A stretch of DNA of 64,000 nt, taken from the NCBI GenBank assembly GCA_020912385.1, contig CP087206.1, forward strand, positions 1 to 64,000. The letters are read 5' to 3'. The notes under the pieces were generated by a model, which searched no databases, was not told the origin of the DNA, and was given only the letters and a program-made list of their open reading frames with translations. Positions within the stretch are counted from its first letter, which is position 1, and the number at the start of each line of letters is the position of its first letter. Source of the DNA: Neofusicoccum parvum. Its lineage: Eukaryota; Ascomycota; Dothideomycetes; Botryosphaeriales; Botryosphaeriaceae. Below, in pieces: positions 46,601 to 57,741 of this stretch. The translations under genes and the position numbers were made by a program.

Positions 46601-46883
46601 CCGGCCGTGGGTGCCCATGGACCTCGCAGGGAAGTGGCATCAGTTCATGCTTGAGAAAGCGTGGATCGCGCAGAGCAAGGTCGACAAGACAATCAGAGAC
46701 CTCCTGCCCGTCATCCAGGAGCAATGGGCGGCCGATCCGAACAGGCAGAATGCGGTCGATGCGCCCGGCGATAACGCTGCCACGCTGGCGAACAAGCAGG
46801 CAGCGAGAGAGTTCATAGACCACATCGATGCGACGCAGGAGGCGTGGCGGGCGATCGGAGCTTGGCCAAATCCGTTCACGTGA
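40694..46883 (+). CDS. GH18 chitinase, killer-toxin alpha-subunit-like
   Basis: Fifteen exons join without a stop to 1795 residues: 40694-40824, 40893-41397, 41453-41648, 41699-41817, 41871-42035, 42096-42136, 42199-42556, 42617-42691, 42745-42846, 42896-43113, 43169-43608, 43658-45043, 45120-45859, 45917-46291, 46347-46883. A signal peptide is followed by two Cys-rich chitin-binding modules (second: NVCCGKWGFCGMTEDYC), then GH18 with FFSFGYI, LKTVVALGGW and the catalytic DGVDFDWE (311-318; Glu318 is the first residue of exon 5). After GH18 come a Cys-rich segment and a roughly 1000-residue region like the zymocin-type alpha/beta subunit. The intron at 42036 has a GC donor (AAG|GCAAGT). Chitin hydrolysis is sure; action on rival fungi is inferred. 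Unlike many relatives it shows no LysM itself; the divergent neighbour supplies them. Confidence 0.9.
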
Positions 46884-49505
46884 GCGTACTGAGCGCGAGA
46901 ATGAGATTTCGGGAGTAATTCGAGATACGATGTGTGATCTCATCTCAATTAGACCATCCCTGCTGCAGAGCGTCGCATTGGCAATGGAGTACTATGTTGA
47001 GAGCAGTCTTAGAAATCTTGTACAAAGGGACACCATACAGTGCGACTCAGACGCCATTGGCCCCCCTAGCCTAGCACTCAGCCTCCGCGTACATGAGGCC
47101 TAACAAATCACTAATAGCCAAATCAGAAAACCAAAAGAAAGCCATGCCCAAAGCTATATGTTGTCAGCGACTGCGCTCATTTCAACGCGTTCAATCATGC
47201 ACTTACACTAGTAACTTGGGTACGCGAGGACGAGCTCTGGGAACTCGTCTGGACGGGAGAGGAGCCCGGCGCTGTCGTCGTCCCTGCCGTTGTCGACGCG
47301 GGAACTGCGCGGTCGACCCAATAAGAGGTAGAATCCTTTGCGCAGAAGTCTGCCACGTTTGAGCGATTAGGGATTGTGGATACTAAGGATTGGAAGTGTT
47401 TTGGGAAAAATATATTTTAACATCGAACGCTTATGGTAATCTTCTAAATATGTAGTAGAGTTATTAAAATACTTAAAATAATCCTCAAGTCGGTCTAAGA
47501 CCGAGGTAGGTCGTAGTTTCGACTCACGGCATCTTTTAATGCGCTGTCTAATGTACCAGTGGAGTATCTCGGAATTACAATGTTATTGACTGTGTAAGAA
47601 TTAGCCTCACTGCCATCTATCTCCCTTCATTCATCCATATACACACGTATAGCGCTTTCCACCTCTACAATACAAAGCGGTACATCGGATGCTCATCGCC
47701 CTAATCCGCCACATATCATCGCCAAGCGCTTGATTCAGCTTGATAATCGAGAGCCCTGTACCCGGGCGCGAGCGATTTCCAGGCGACTCCGCCGCGAAGA
47801 GCGAGTAGCAACCGAGGCTGCTTCTGGTGAATATGACACTCGTCGCCTTCAACAGTCTCTCGGACAGACGGAAAGCTCCATGCCGGGAGAGCCTGTTAGA
47901 GGATAATTCTCATTTCACTAATTATAGTCTGAACGGCTTTGTACTTCTGGACCCTGGCGCTGGATTTCATCCCGACGCTATTTCCTGGGGTTTCGGAGAC
48001 ATGCTAAACAGAATGACCTATACTGGAGCTGTATTCGGATTTGAGAGAAACAGAGAATTTGGATGGGTCGTTCAAGCAGACGATCTCTGATTTTCACCAT
48101 GTTCGAGATACCGACGGGCTTTCTCCCGCGCGGTAAGATACCGGGCCTTCCCTCACCGCTCCGCCGCTCTCTCCTTGGCGTCTTGGGATTAAGATCGATC
48201 ATACCACAGATATTTGACGCAGAAATCCCAGTCAAGCCGTCAGGCTACGAATCTCAGGCCGAACAAGAAGCATGGGCTTTGGAAGGTATGTAGCCTACCT
48301 CCTCGGTGGCTTTCTGCATCTTCTCCCATCTTCTTCAGGTACCCCAACCCAGGGGCTCAGAGCTACCTCTCCCAGTGCTCTCAAAACTCATCTGTCGTTG
48401 CGGTGACCCGTAGAACGCACAATATGTTCCCTGCAGTAAGTTTCAACCGGAATATACGAAGTATCCAAGGGTGCGGCCCATTAGTATTGTTAGTCGCGAC
48501 CTGGCAAAGCCTGTGGCCATGTAGGTTTTTCTCCTACCATGTAGGTTTTTGCACTACTAGGGGGCGACGCTGACTCGCAGAGTGTACCAACCCAAGACTG
48601 AGCCTAACCTGAAATAAGCACCTGTAGTGATGGCTGTTATGCTCACTCATTACGAGTAACGCAGACAGTCCCTTATCCGGTTAGCGTGAGCTTTAGAATA
48701 TACTGAGAGCGGAGATCTTTTCAGTCACGAAACACTCAAGAGTAGAACTCCGTCAATTTCCGCTTTTACCGCTGCTTCCACGTGGGAATGAATATTGAGT
48801 CTAGTACTTCAAAAAGCTAAGAAGCTATACATATATGGAATGTATTGCTAGTCGCTTTATGCACCCTATGACGTCTCTACAGTGTGTTCCTCAGGCCGTG
48901 ATGGAAGCAAAGGAGTTACCGCTGAAACGCCAAGTGGTAGCGGTCTGCGCACAATGCAGTTGCCGCCAGAAGCCGGAATTGGATGATAGTTATTTTCGTT
49001 GCCGTTCTCTACCCGGAGTTCCAGGGTTAGTCATGTCAAACACGGTCGCATATAGGCGGCCACCTTCACGAGCAGTAGATAGATTAGCACCAGCTTGGCA
49101 TCCTAGCTCATATTGGTTATCCCACAAGCTCGACTTATAGAATGCCTAAACGAAGATAGGTCTTCGTAATAAATGAATCGTTGCACCGCGCAAAGACTTA
49201 GCATTAGCCCATAGGCCTAACATCAGCTTTCGCATGACATTGGCAGTTTGGAAATGTCTTACGAGCAAGCAGAAAAGGGCCGTAGTCACTATAGTCCTTT
49301 TATTCACGAACTTGGCAGAGACCTAGTCTCCGCTGCTAGTTCCTGGGGAGTAGTATAAGTACTCATAGTTGTGGCAACTCTCAAGCTACTCAAAGCAGTC
49401 GCCAAAGGCCTCCCTTCACTCGTTATACCTTATCGCTCAACGGAGACATTTATTTTCACTCCTTCAACGCCTCAGACACCCTCCATTCTTTATCCAACAA
49501 CAAAA
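46884..49505. other. 2.6 kb intergenic region, no gene supported
   Basis: Contains the chitinase 3' flank, AT-rich DNA and several short open frames (the longest about 119 codons, 48214-48573) with no domain, signal peptide or neighbour logic. The final 150 bp are the promoter and 5' leader of the secreted-protein gene. Confidence 0.55.
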
Positions 49506-50567
49506 ATGCACTTCCTAGATCTTTCTGCGAGCCGGACTCGTGTAGCCATAGGGAGGCTGCTGGTCCTTGCATTCTTCCTGATTGGATTCGTTACCGCAAT
49601 TCCTGTCCCGATTCCTCAGGACGTCTCCGCTCTCGCCGCGAAGGGACGCCCTGGTATCAGCAAGGCGAAGCCTCAGCCTCCGGCAAACAATGGGAAGCCC
49701 ACTGGTAGCAAGGAATCTCCTAGCAATACCGGAAGCAATCCGTTCGACATTAACATCACCCCGGAAGAATTGTTCAACTTCACTTCGATCTTCTCACCTC
49801 GCCAAGCCTCGTCGTCCATCGTAATCAACAGCCCCGCCGACGCTGCCAAACACATCACGCCCCCTCCCAAGAACAAAGCGATGTTCTGGTCCGGCGTGCC
49901 GTTCGACCTGGGCCAGAATTCAGCCAAGCAACTGGGCCTCAAAACGCTCGAACTCTCCGTAGGCGACAACATCATCAACCACCCGCAGGCGCTACCGACC
50001 AACCCGCAATGGGACCTCTTCTGGGGCAACTTCTCCGCCGCCTTCGGCGAGGTGGCGGCCAGCAGCGGCAGCGATTTCGTTACGGTGGCCATCCGCGCGC
50101 CGAAGGAGTTCCTGACCAAGGCGAGCGACCCTTTCACCGACGGCCGCATGGTGCAGAGCAGCGACTGGGCCCGCAACGAGCTGCCCGTTTTAAAGAGCGC
50201 TGGCGTCCGCATCATGGCGGTGCATCCGATCGAGGCGAGCAAGGCGGCCGCTACCGACGCGTACGAGGTCTGGCCGAACGACAAGGCGTTTGAGTGGCAG
50301 AAGCGCAACGGCGGCGGCAAGGCAACCAAGACGACGCTGCAGTGTGGCCTCAGGGACAATGCTATCACTGCTACGTGTATCAACGGGGAGAGTCAGCAGT
50401 CTGGAACTGCGCGTCTGGGTACGGTTGAGTCGAAAGTGCAGCTCCAGTTTGGCGGCGCCTGCAGGTTCACTGCTACTGCGCCCAAGGCTGCTGGTCAGCC
50501 GGTTCAGATTGAGTATACGACCACGACAAGCAGCTTGAATATGACGTTCGCCTGCGGAAATATTTAG
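49506..50567 (+). CDS. Secreted protein of unknown family
   Basis: Started at the ATG at 49506 (ACAAAAATG context), which gives 353 residues beginning with a clear signal peptide (VLAFFLIGFVTAIPVPIP). The frame is open 45 codons upstream, but that part lacks coding sense. After a Pro/Lys-rich linker (residues about 40-90) comes a globular domain with NKAMFWSGVPFDLGQN, KTLELSVGDNI, WDLFWGNFSAAFGEVAA, WARNELPVLKSAGV and a C-terminal Thr-rich part with paired Cys (LQCGLRDNAITATCI; FGGACRF; NMTFACG). I do not recognise the family with confidence. The FWSG...TLE...WD layout is the part to compare with secreted enzymes. Subtelomeric and secreted, so an effector-like role is possible but unproven. 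Confidence 0.72.
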   Translation: MHFLDLSASRTRVAIGRLLVLAFFLIGFVTAIPVPIPQDVSALAAKGRPGISKAKPQPPANNGKPTGSKESPSNTGSNPFDINITPEELFNFTSIFSPRQASSSIVINSPADAAKHITPPPKNKAMFWSGVPFDLGQNSAKQLGLKTLELSVGDNIINHPQALPTNPQWDLFWGNFSAAFGEVAASSGSDFVTVAIRAPKEFLTKASDPFTDGRMVQSSDWARNELPVLKSAGVRIMAVHPIEASKAAATDAYEVWPNDKAFEWQKRNGGGKATKTTLQCGLRDNAITATCINGESQQSGTARLGTVESKVQLQFGGACRFTATAPKAAGQPVQIEYTTTTSSLNMTFACGNI

Positions 50568-50968
50568 GATGCAGCTCTATCCTGTGGATTGGACAAGCGC
50601 GGAGGATCATTCTTTTTGTATATACTCCCTTTTCTTCGTGTTCTAAAAGAAGTAGCTATCTAGACTGGGAATGTTGTCATTAAAATATCAAACGGCTTTC
50701 CCATAGACTTTTTAGCAATATATACATAAAGCAATCTCTACCCATAGTCTTACTAGAGTGGCTAAAGGGACCGGCGAGCCGGGAAGCTAATTAACTGCCG
50801 AAAGGATACGTAGATTGAATGACAGCATCGATGCACCATGTACAAGTGCACGTATTCCAAGCTGATCGGGCTTTCTTGTTGGCTAAGGGCTACGATCTAT
50901 TGATGCCACTGTACCACAACGAGGACACAAAGCCCGGCAGGCCCGACTCCGCTTCCGCGCTAGAGCTC
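50568..50968. other. Intergenic, no gene seen
   Basis: Space between convergent genes (secreted protein, + strand; SDR, minus strand). Only 3' flanking sequence. Confidence 0.6.
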
Positions 50969-51969
50969 TCAAGCCGACCAAGGGTGGCCGTTGGGGCCAA
51001 GCTGAGCGTGAACGCCGACCGTCAGAAGCTTGTGCTCAACGATCTCATCGACGTGCGACAGGATCTCGTCGACATCCCAGTTGACGGACAAGAACGTGCC
51101 CGCCAACCTATCTGCCCGGGGCGTGGCCAGGAAGAGCGAGAGGCCGCCGGTCAGGATCGCCTTGTCCTTCGCAAACGGCGTGAAGTTGGGGACCACCATG
51201 CCGCGGCCGTCCTCCGCTTCGACAAGGCCCGGGTGCACGGAGAAGACGCGCAGGGCCGGGTGCTCGAGCCCGACGAGCTCGCCGAACTTGATTTGGGCGA
51301 GCTTCGCGGCCGAGTAGGACGACATGCTGGGAGCGGAGAGAAAGGCCGCAAGCGAGACGATGTTCACGATAGTCCCGGACCCGCCGAAGAGCTTGGCGTA
51401 GAAGTGGGTCGTGAGGAAGGTCGCTTTGACGTTGGTTTCCTAGAACCTGATAGTCAGCTCTGCGCGCTGCGGCCTGCTATTGCGGACTGCGACTTACGAA
51501 GTCCTGCCACCAGGCTCCGGGGCTGATGTCCTGGATTCCGGCATCATGGTGCATGGTGCCCGCGGTGTTGACGAGCGCGTCGAGCCTGCCGTACTTCTCC
51601 TTGACACTCACGAAGAGGGCTTCGACCTCCTTCTCGCTCGTGACGTCGGCGGGATGGACGACGGCACGCGGCAGACTGCCCGCGACCGCCTTCAGCGCGT
51701 CGGCGCTGCGGCCCACCAGCACCACGGCTTCAGCACCCGCCTGGCTCCACGCCTTCGCGACTTTCTATCATGCAGCTGTGTTAGTCCAAGCCCCTCGCTC
51801 GCGCCTGCGCTTCTGAACTCACACTGCCGACGCCTCCACCCGCGCCGGTGACAATCACCACTTTGCCAGCGGCGCTGAGGCTTGGGTTCTCGGGGTCAAT
51901 GGCTGCGTAGGGGCCGCGGCGCATCACCTTGGTGAGCTGGAAGGGCTTGGTAAAAGCGTCGGCGTCCAT
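50969..51969 (-). CDS. Short-chain dehydrogenase/reductase
   Basis: Three exons (51969-51823, 51764-51498, 51439-50969) with two 58-nt introns give 294 residues. The NAD(P)-binding motif TGAGGGVG is at 41-48, DVTSEKEVE and the LVNTAG-type motif (DALVNTAGTM) follow, and the catalytic SSYSAAK places Tyr180 and Lys184. The second exon supplies VLVGRS, a stretch following the second beta strand. This is a classical SDR oxidoreductase; the substrate cannot be told. It is intact and lies at the start of a block of redox genes (Gfo/Idh/MocA, GST, NmrA, MDR, second SDR). Confidence 0.85.
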
Positions 51970-53141
51970 GTTGAAGATTCGGAGGGCGAGAAGGTCTGTC
52001 AGTGAAGTAGTGGATTTGGCGCAGTGTGTCTGGATGTTTGGGGCATTCTCAGCATTGCACGCGCCTTCCTTAATACCAAAGATGCTGTCTGGTGTTGCGA
52101 GTGCTTACGGAATCACTCGGTTCTCCTCGGGCTCCGCGTAGCATCTGTCGGCCATTGTATTGGTAATCCTGGTGCGTGTTGTTGCGGATTGCAAATCCAG
52201 CAAGCTCACAAGAATACAATGCCTGACTCGGATCCTGGACAGCGCGGAGGAAAGCGCAGGTGCCACCTGCCGCTGCCATTTTCACGAGCGCTCGGACGGA
52301 CCCGAGCTTCAGACGGCTAAGTAAAATGCCTCGCTAGCAACCGCTCAACGCCTCGGAGCAAATCGCCTTGTGCACCTTACGCATCCCACCGGAAGGTTTG
52401 GATGAGATTTGTGATGAATTAGGAGACACACAGCGGCCTACACCGACTCCCGCCAAAGAGTGCGGGTATTGCGAGCGTGACAGGCGGAATGGATCTCCCC
52501 GGGTAGCGACCAGTTTGCGCGCCGGTTTTCCAAACCTCGTCTCGCCACGAACCAGCATCAGCACCATCACAAGGAACGCAAGTGCCGATGCAGAGCGCCG
52601 CGATCCAGCCAGTAGACATGGTCACGAGGAGGGACATGAGCATAAGGTAAGTGAGAAGACGCACGCCGCCGTAGAGTGCGGAGCCGCCACGACGAAAATG
52701 GCAGTGTGGCGAGAGGAGGGAGAGAGAGACAAAGGCAGCAGTGGCTGCGCAGGTTCTGAGGAGGAAGACAGAAGCGTGGCGTTGCATAGAAACTCAAACG
52801 GGATGGTGCGGCTGTCGCCCGCCACGCTAGAGCAGCACGTTTGCTGTGCCCAATGAACGATGGTAAGGGTGCCACCGACCACATGGAGGCAAATCGTCCG
52901 CCCACTGTTGCAGGGATAGAGCACGCCGCCATCTGCGATTGCCGTGAGACTTCTTTCGCTAGGCTTCGGAGTCTCCTTGCAGGGAGGCAGAATCGAGCAA
53001 TATCTGCATTTTTATCATGAGTCAACCACGAGGGTTAACAAACATAGTTATGTACATCACGAAAGCGGTCACAATCGGGTGGTCCAGAAATTCATCCTTG
53101 CCAAGCAGGTTTCGAACAGCGTGCGGCGTTCCCGCGATTCT
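51970..53141. other. 1.2 kb intergenic region, no gene supported
   Basis: Upstream of the SDR gene. Overlapping GC-rich open frames at 52368-52856 (+) and 52419-53025 (minus) could hide a small membrane protein (LLTYLMLMSLLVTMSTGWIA on the minus strand), but no frame has family support and none is clearly preferred. Confidence 0.45.
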
Positions 53142-54336
53142 TCAACGCCAGCCGCGCAGCACGTCTTCCAATTGTTCATGGCGCTTCACAGCGTGTTCAA
53201 AATTTGAATACGCCGTCTCATCCCCACGGGCGTACGCCTCATACAGCTCAGCAACACCGCGCGCCGCGATCGGGAGTTCCAGACGCCAGGGTTCCCAGCT
53301 CCAGTTGACGTCTTGAACTTGGTCGGTGGAAAATCGTGAAGCGCGATTCTGACGGGTCTCGAGGCCATGGTGCGTGGGGTCGTGCCGCCTTCGGCTACAA
53401 ACTTAATCTCGCCAGTCTCCCCGTGAATAGTCCACGTCAGATGGGGCTCGCCGGGAAAAGGCTGGCCTCGACGGAAGCTGATGAGCAGAGAAGCGCCGTC
53501 CTGGACGTATTTGTCACCTTGCAACGATGCGGTTACAAAGGCAAGGTCTGGGACGTTTGACTTGATAGTCTCAGCGGTCGTTTCTGTCTTCGGGGAGATC
53601 AGCCCGACTTCAGGCCGCTGCAGCTGAAGCCGGCTACGGATATTCTGGGCGTCCCCAAGAACATACTGTAGAAATTCCCACATTAAAAGCTGTTAGTGCA
53701 ACGAGCATGGAAGCACAGCAAACCCATTGAAAGACGCTTACAGTGCCCGAAGCCAATCGTGATCATGTTGCCTCCCACTTCCAGTTGGGTGAAATATCTC
53801 AGAGGCTCAGGGATCGCATCGCGATCACTGGTGCCTCCCCTCGCCTTGACCTCGGAGCTGAGAACCTTGCCAATGCGGCCTTCTTCAAGAATTTTCCGTA
53901 CCGTAAGGAGGGGAGCAGTAGCAGGCCCTTGCAGACCGACTAGAGTCCTGGACTCCCGCTCTCTAGCCAGACCAGCGAGCTCACGCACCTGCGAGATATT
54001 TGACGCAAGAGGCCATTCCACAAAAATAGCCTTGCCAGCAGTGATGCTGGGCTTGATAGTCTCGTAATGCTTGTCGACGCGAGTACTGCACACTACGAAA
54101 TCGACGCCGGCATCCTGGGCTAGGTCATCTGGACTGCTGTATGCTCGGGTGCTGGCCGGTAGCTGGAATGCCTTAATCGCTGAACGTGCGGACTCTGTGC
54201 TCGAGTTGCAGAGCGAGACAATCTTGTGCTTAGCCTGGCCGCGAGGAGAAAGGAGATAGGGCAGGTGGGCGACGCCAGCCCAGCTGCTGGTGTTTGTGGC
54301 AGATAGACCGATGATTGCGAGCCGGATTGGAGCCAT
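53142..54336 (-). pseudogene. Gfo/Idh/MocA-type oxidoreductase, frameshifted
   Basis: Starts MAPIRLAIIGLSATNTSSW at 54336 with an N-terminal Rossmann fold, then DFVVCSTRVDKHYETIKP, AIFVEWPLASN and GGNMITIGFGH, all typical of the family. The second part (from 53683) continues FLQYVLGDAQNI and LTWTIHGETGEIKFV. Near 53318-53321 a base is missing: the frame HDFPPTK should pass to VQDVNWSWEPWRLELP and HAVKRHEQLEDVLRGW, which lies one frame away and ends at 53142. The exon junction near 53690-53740 also does not match phase for the visible GT and AG. Two faults in one gene suggest real decay, although single-base assembly errors are possible. Family members oxidise sugars or related alcohols with NAD(P). 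Confidence 0.75.
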
Positions 54337-54889
54337 AGCGTAATATGTCCGGGACCGAGGCTGGCTGGACTCAGAATGAAACTCTAGCAAACGGACGGCG
54401 AGTCAATATTTTGAGCTGAGGTTCGCTGGGTAGTCTACTCGCGCCACAAACCCGCTGGTAGCTTGGATGACCCGCACTCGTACTGCACTGGCCGGCAGAT
54501 AAGAGCAGTTCTGACGGTAAACGGCTTTAAGACAAACTCCGAGGAGCACTTCAACTACCGACGTAATGCGCCATACTCGGCTGATTTGCCCCGCTCTCCG
54601 TTAGCGCGCCAGTTGGCTGTAGCGGCGCTCGATGACAGCGTTTGTTTGATGAAGCGGGAATAAAAGAAAGACAGCTCTGAGCTGACAGATCACTTTCATG
54701 CATTCGGGCCGTCCTCAATCTGGTGCCGGACGTCGCCGACATGAAGATTTCTACCGACAAGCTCGATGCCACCGTCAGGCTGTCAGGTTAAGTCTGTTGG
54801 GTCAATTCCTTTGTCCACCGATAATCCAGGTTCTCGCATTCTACCCGTTCTACAAATCCTGCAATCGATCAAGCCAACGATCTGCCAAC
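54337..54889. promoter_or_regulatory. Divergent region, Gfo/Idh/MocA and GST genes
   Basis: 553 bp between opposing start codons. No other gene. No regulator site could be named. Confidence 0.5.
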
Positions 54890-55611
54890 ATGAGCTCCAT
54901 CGGAACCATCTGGACCTACCCTTTCAACCCCCGTGCTATGAAGGTGCCGTGACCATCCCATCCGACCTGCTTCTGTCTCTACTGATTTGAGCGCAGGTTG
55001 AGGCCGCGACAGCAGTGAATGGCCGGACGGTCGACTTTGTTCCCAACTTCGCCATGGGCAACACGAACAAAACCCCCGAGTTCCTCGCCAGTTTCCCCAT
55101 GGGCAGGGTTCCGACTTTCAAGTCTACATGTGGCCTCGCGCTTTTCGAGTCGGATGCTATCGCCCAGTATGCTGCTGAGAGTGGACCTGCAAGCGCCCAG
55201 TTGTTGGGTGCCACTGCGGAGGAGCGCGCCATCATTCGACAGTGGATCGGGTTCGCCGACCACGAGCTGTTCGAGCCCCTCACGACCTTGATTCTCTGGC
55301 GGTACGGCATGGCTTCGTTCAATGAAGAGGCTGAGAAATCCGCGTTTCAGAAACTCAGATTCTCCCTCAAAGTTCTGGAGAAGCAGCTGTATGGTCGTCA
55401 GTACATCGTTTCGGAGCAGCTGAGTCTGGCGGATATCTCTGTTGCTGCGGGCTTATACTGGGGGTTTGCCCAGGTCATTGATCAGGACCTAAGGGCCGAG
55501 TACAGTCAAACTACGGAGTGGCATCTGCGAGTAGTTCAAGATGGGCGTATCAAGTCCGCCTTTGGCGAGAAGAACTTCATCGAAGTCAGGAAGATTAGTC
55601 CCACTCAATAA
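54890..55611 (+). CDS. Glutathione S-transferase-like protein
   Basis: Exon 1 (54890-54943) and exon 2 (54997-55611), split by a 53-nt intron, give 222 residues. The N-terminal thioredoxin-like part begins GTIWTYPFNPRAMKV and contains PMGRVPTFKSTCGLALFESDAIAQY, the substrate-site layout of eEF1B-gamma-type GSTs (Pro in cis, then E-S-[DN]). The C-terminal helical domain has YGRQYIVSEQLSLADISVAAGL, the usual N-capping motif. It likely conjugates or isomerises substrates with glutathione in the cytosol. The short first exon is confirmed by the in-phase join. Intact. Confidence 0.88.
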
Positions 55612-56188
55612 GTATGAAGCAAAAAGGTCGAATGGATCACGTTGGTTGTTATGAGATGGTCTCAAAATACATCAACACAAGGGTATTCCCGGTCGAACGC
55701 GGGTGACCTGTGCCTGTTGCGCCTAAATCAATCTTCCTGAGATGTCAAATCCTACGACGAGATGTATTACGCGTGTCCAGGTGCAATTCTTGATAAGGGA
55801 CGGCGCTATGTAAAATGATTTAGCTCTCTAAGATGGCGAATACCCATCTTATCTTCATTACAGAGAATCTCAATACACGAGATAGGAGATACTGGTGGAA
55901 AATTCACACGAAACCCGGTAAGCTACGTCATGCAACCCCAAGGCAACCAGCCTCTCCGCTATGGACAGAGTGATTTATCAGCAACTGGAAGATTCCAAGG
56001 TCAGTCTACCGTATATAGTCATTCGGGGAAGCTTTGCCAGTACTCAGCCCTGTTTCATCATTCGCTCAGCGGTAGGGACTGCTGGTCGCCACCATCTTTC
56101 TCCGATCGCACTCTATTCTCTTCTTCAACGAACTTTCCTTCGCTATATTCGCTACACAGCCGAGATTGTCCTCTTGCGTCTGGGCGGC
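55612..56188. other. GST-NmrA spacer
   Basis: 577 bp. The NmrA frame stays open upstream from 55961 in this region, but the Rossmann fold begins at the ATG at 56189, so I take the rest as promoter. No other feature. Confidence 0.5.
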
Positions 56189-57234
56189 ATGGCAACCGTT
56201 GTCGGTATCGCCGGTCTCACTGGCAAGTTCGCCCAGTGCGTGGCGAAGGAACTACAGGCGTATCCTGGTACGACTATCAAAGGCTTCTGCCGGAGCCCGC
56301 AGAAACTATCGCAGAAAGCGCTATTAAAGTACAAAATTAAGGTCATTCAGGGTGAGTTCGACGACGAGGCGGCTGTCCAAAGGTTCGTCCGAGGAACTGA
56401 CATCGTCATCTGCTGCTACTTCGGCGACCCCGATGTGATGACTCGGGGCCAGAAGATCTTGGTCGAGGCCTGTGCTAGAGAGGGTGTCCCGCGATACCTA
56501 CCCAGCGACTTTGCCGTCGACTACACCAAGATTCCTGCCCGTGAGCTGTTTCCCAAAGAGTCAGCCAAGATCATCAAGGACTACTTGGTGGAAAAGAAGG
56601 TCGCAGGAGTGCACGTTCTGATCGGTGGTCTGATTGAGACATTCTGGAGTGGATTCTTCCAAATCTACGATGCCCAAACACAGACGATGGCATATTGGGG
56701 CACGGGCGATGAGAAGTGGGATCTGACGACATATGAGACCGCTGCCGCCTACACTGCAGCTCTGGTAACTGATAAGAACGCCGCTGGGGTCTTCCGGTGT
56801 AAGTTGAGCTCCTCCAGCAATGCCCGCCAGTAAAGAGTCGGCTGACAGGATTGGATCAGTCCGGGGCGATTGTACGAGCATCTCCGAAATTAAGGAGACT
56901 TACGAGACGATCTACCAGTCCCCTTTGCACCTTAAGCGCCTCGGATCCCTCGATGATCTCTACAGTACTGCCAAGGACAGATTCGAGAAGGACCCGAGCG
57001 ACGCCATGGCCTGGGGTCCTGGGTATGCTTGTCCCACGACTCGTGTTCGTCGAGAATGCACTAACAGTCAGTCTCAGATGTTTCGCGTACTGGTGCACAA
57101 ACGGTGTTGCAAGCCTTGGCGATGACCTTGACAACAAGAAATACCCTCAGATTGTCCCAGCCGACATGGTGGGGTTCTTGAAGACTCATAAGAAGGAGAA
57201 CATTGCTATTGCGGATCAGTGCCTTGGTTTTTGA
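56189..57234 (+). CDS. NmrA-like family protein
   Basis: Three exons (56189-56798, 56860-57022, 57078-57234), introns of 61 and 55 nt, 309 residues. The N-terminus MATVVGIAGLTGKFAQ holds the GxxGxxG dinucleotide site; GTDIVICCYFGDPDVMTRGQKILVEAC, GVPRYLPSDFAVDY and FPKESAKIIKDYLVEKKV follow, the usual NmrA/isoflavone-reductase-like order. Such proteins bind NAD(P) and act as reductases or redox sensors; they are common in fungal metabolite clusters. The catalytic YxxxK tyrosine of SDRs is replaced by F-P-K-E-S-A-K, as is common in this subfamily. Intact. The translation of the third exon ends DQCLGF. Confidence 0.82.
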
Positions 57235-57741
57235 GTTCGTCAGTTCTGATAGGGCGGCTAGCAGTCCAAGCGGTGAAAGGTTATTTGAAACTATGGCCCA
57301 CTTTCATTGCAAAATAAAGCACTCGGTTTACCTATACCCAGCCCCATTCGATATGAGCGGTGAGTATGCCGTGAGGCCGCCGCAGATCATCAGAGCAGCC
57401 ACTTCCGAAGGGATGCCCTCGGTGCGAAATGCAAACGAGTCCGGTCCACGCTAGTACCTAGCCCTTCCGCCGTAGCGGCTAGTAATGGTATTTCTAAGCA
57501 GATTCCGGTTCGCGTCTTACCCGCCCGAAGCGAAGCCTCCAGAGTGGCCTGTCAGAGGCTTGCAAATCAAGTCACCCGGGCATTTACTTGTGTCACGGCA
57601 CAGCGATGGCCAATACCTGACCGCGGAAAGCTCCTTCTTATCCTCTGAAGTGGATACAATGGGATTTTTATGCACTCTATGACAAGCTTCCCTTTGGATA
57701 ATACAAAATAATTTTCAGAGCTAAGATAATGTTGTGCTACT
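57235..57741. other. Intergenic, no gene seen
   Basis: About 500 bp between convergent 3' ends (NmrA on +, MDR remnant on minus). No feature supported. Confidence 0.6.

Noticed and set aside
52368..53025. Overlapping frames of 100-162 codons on both strands
   Set aside because: GC-rich chance frames; a possible membrane helix on the minus strand is not enough.
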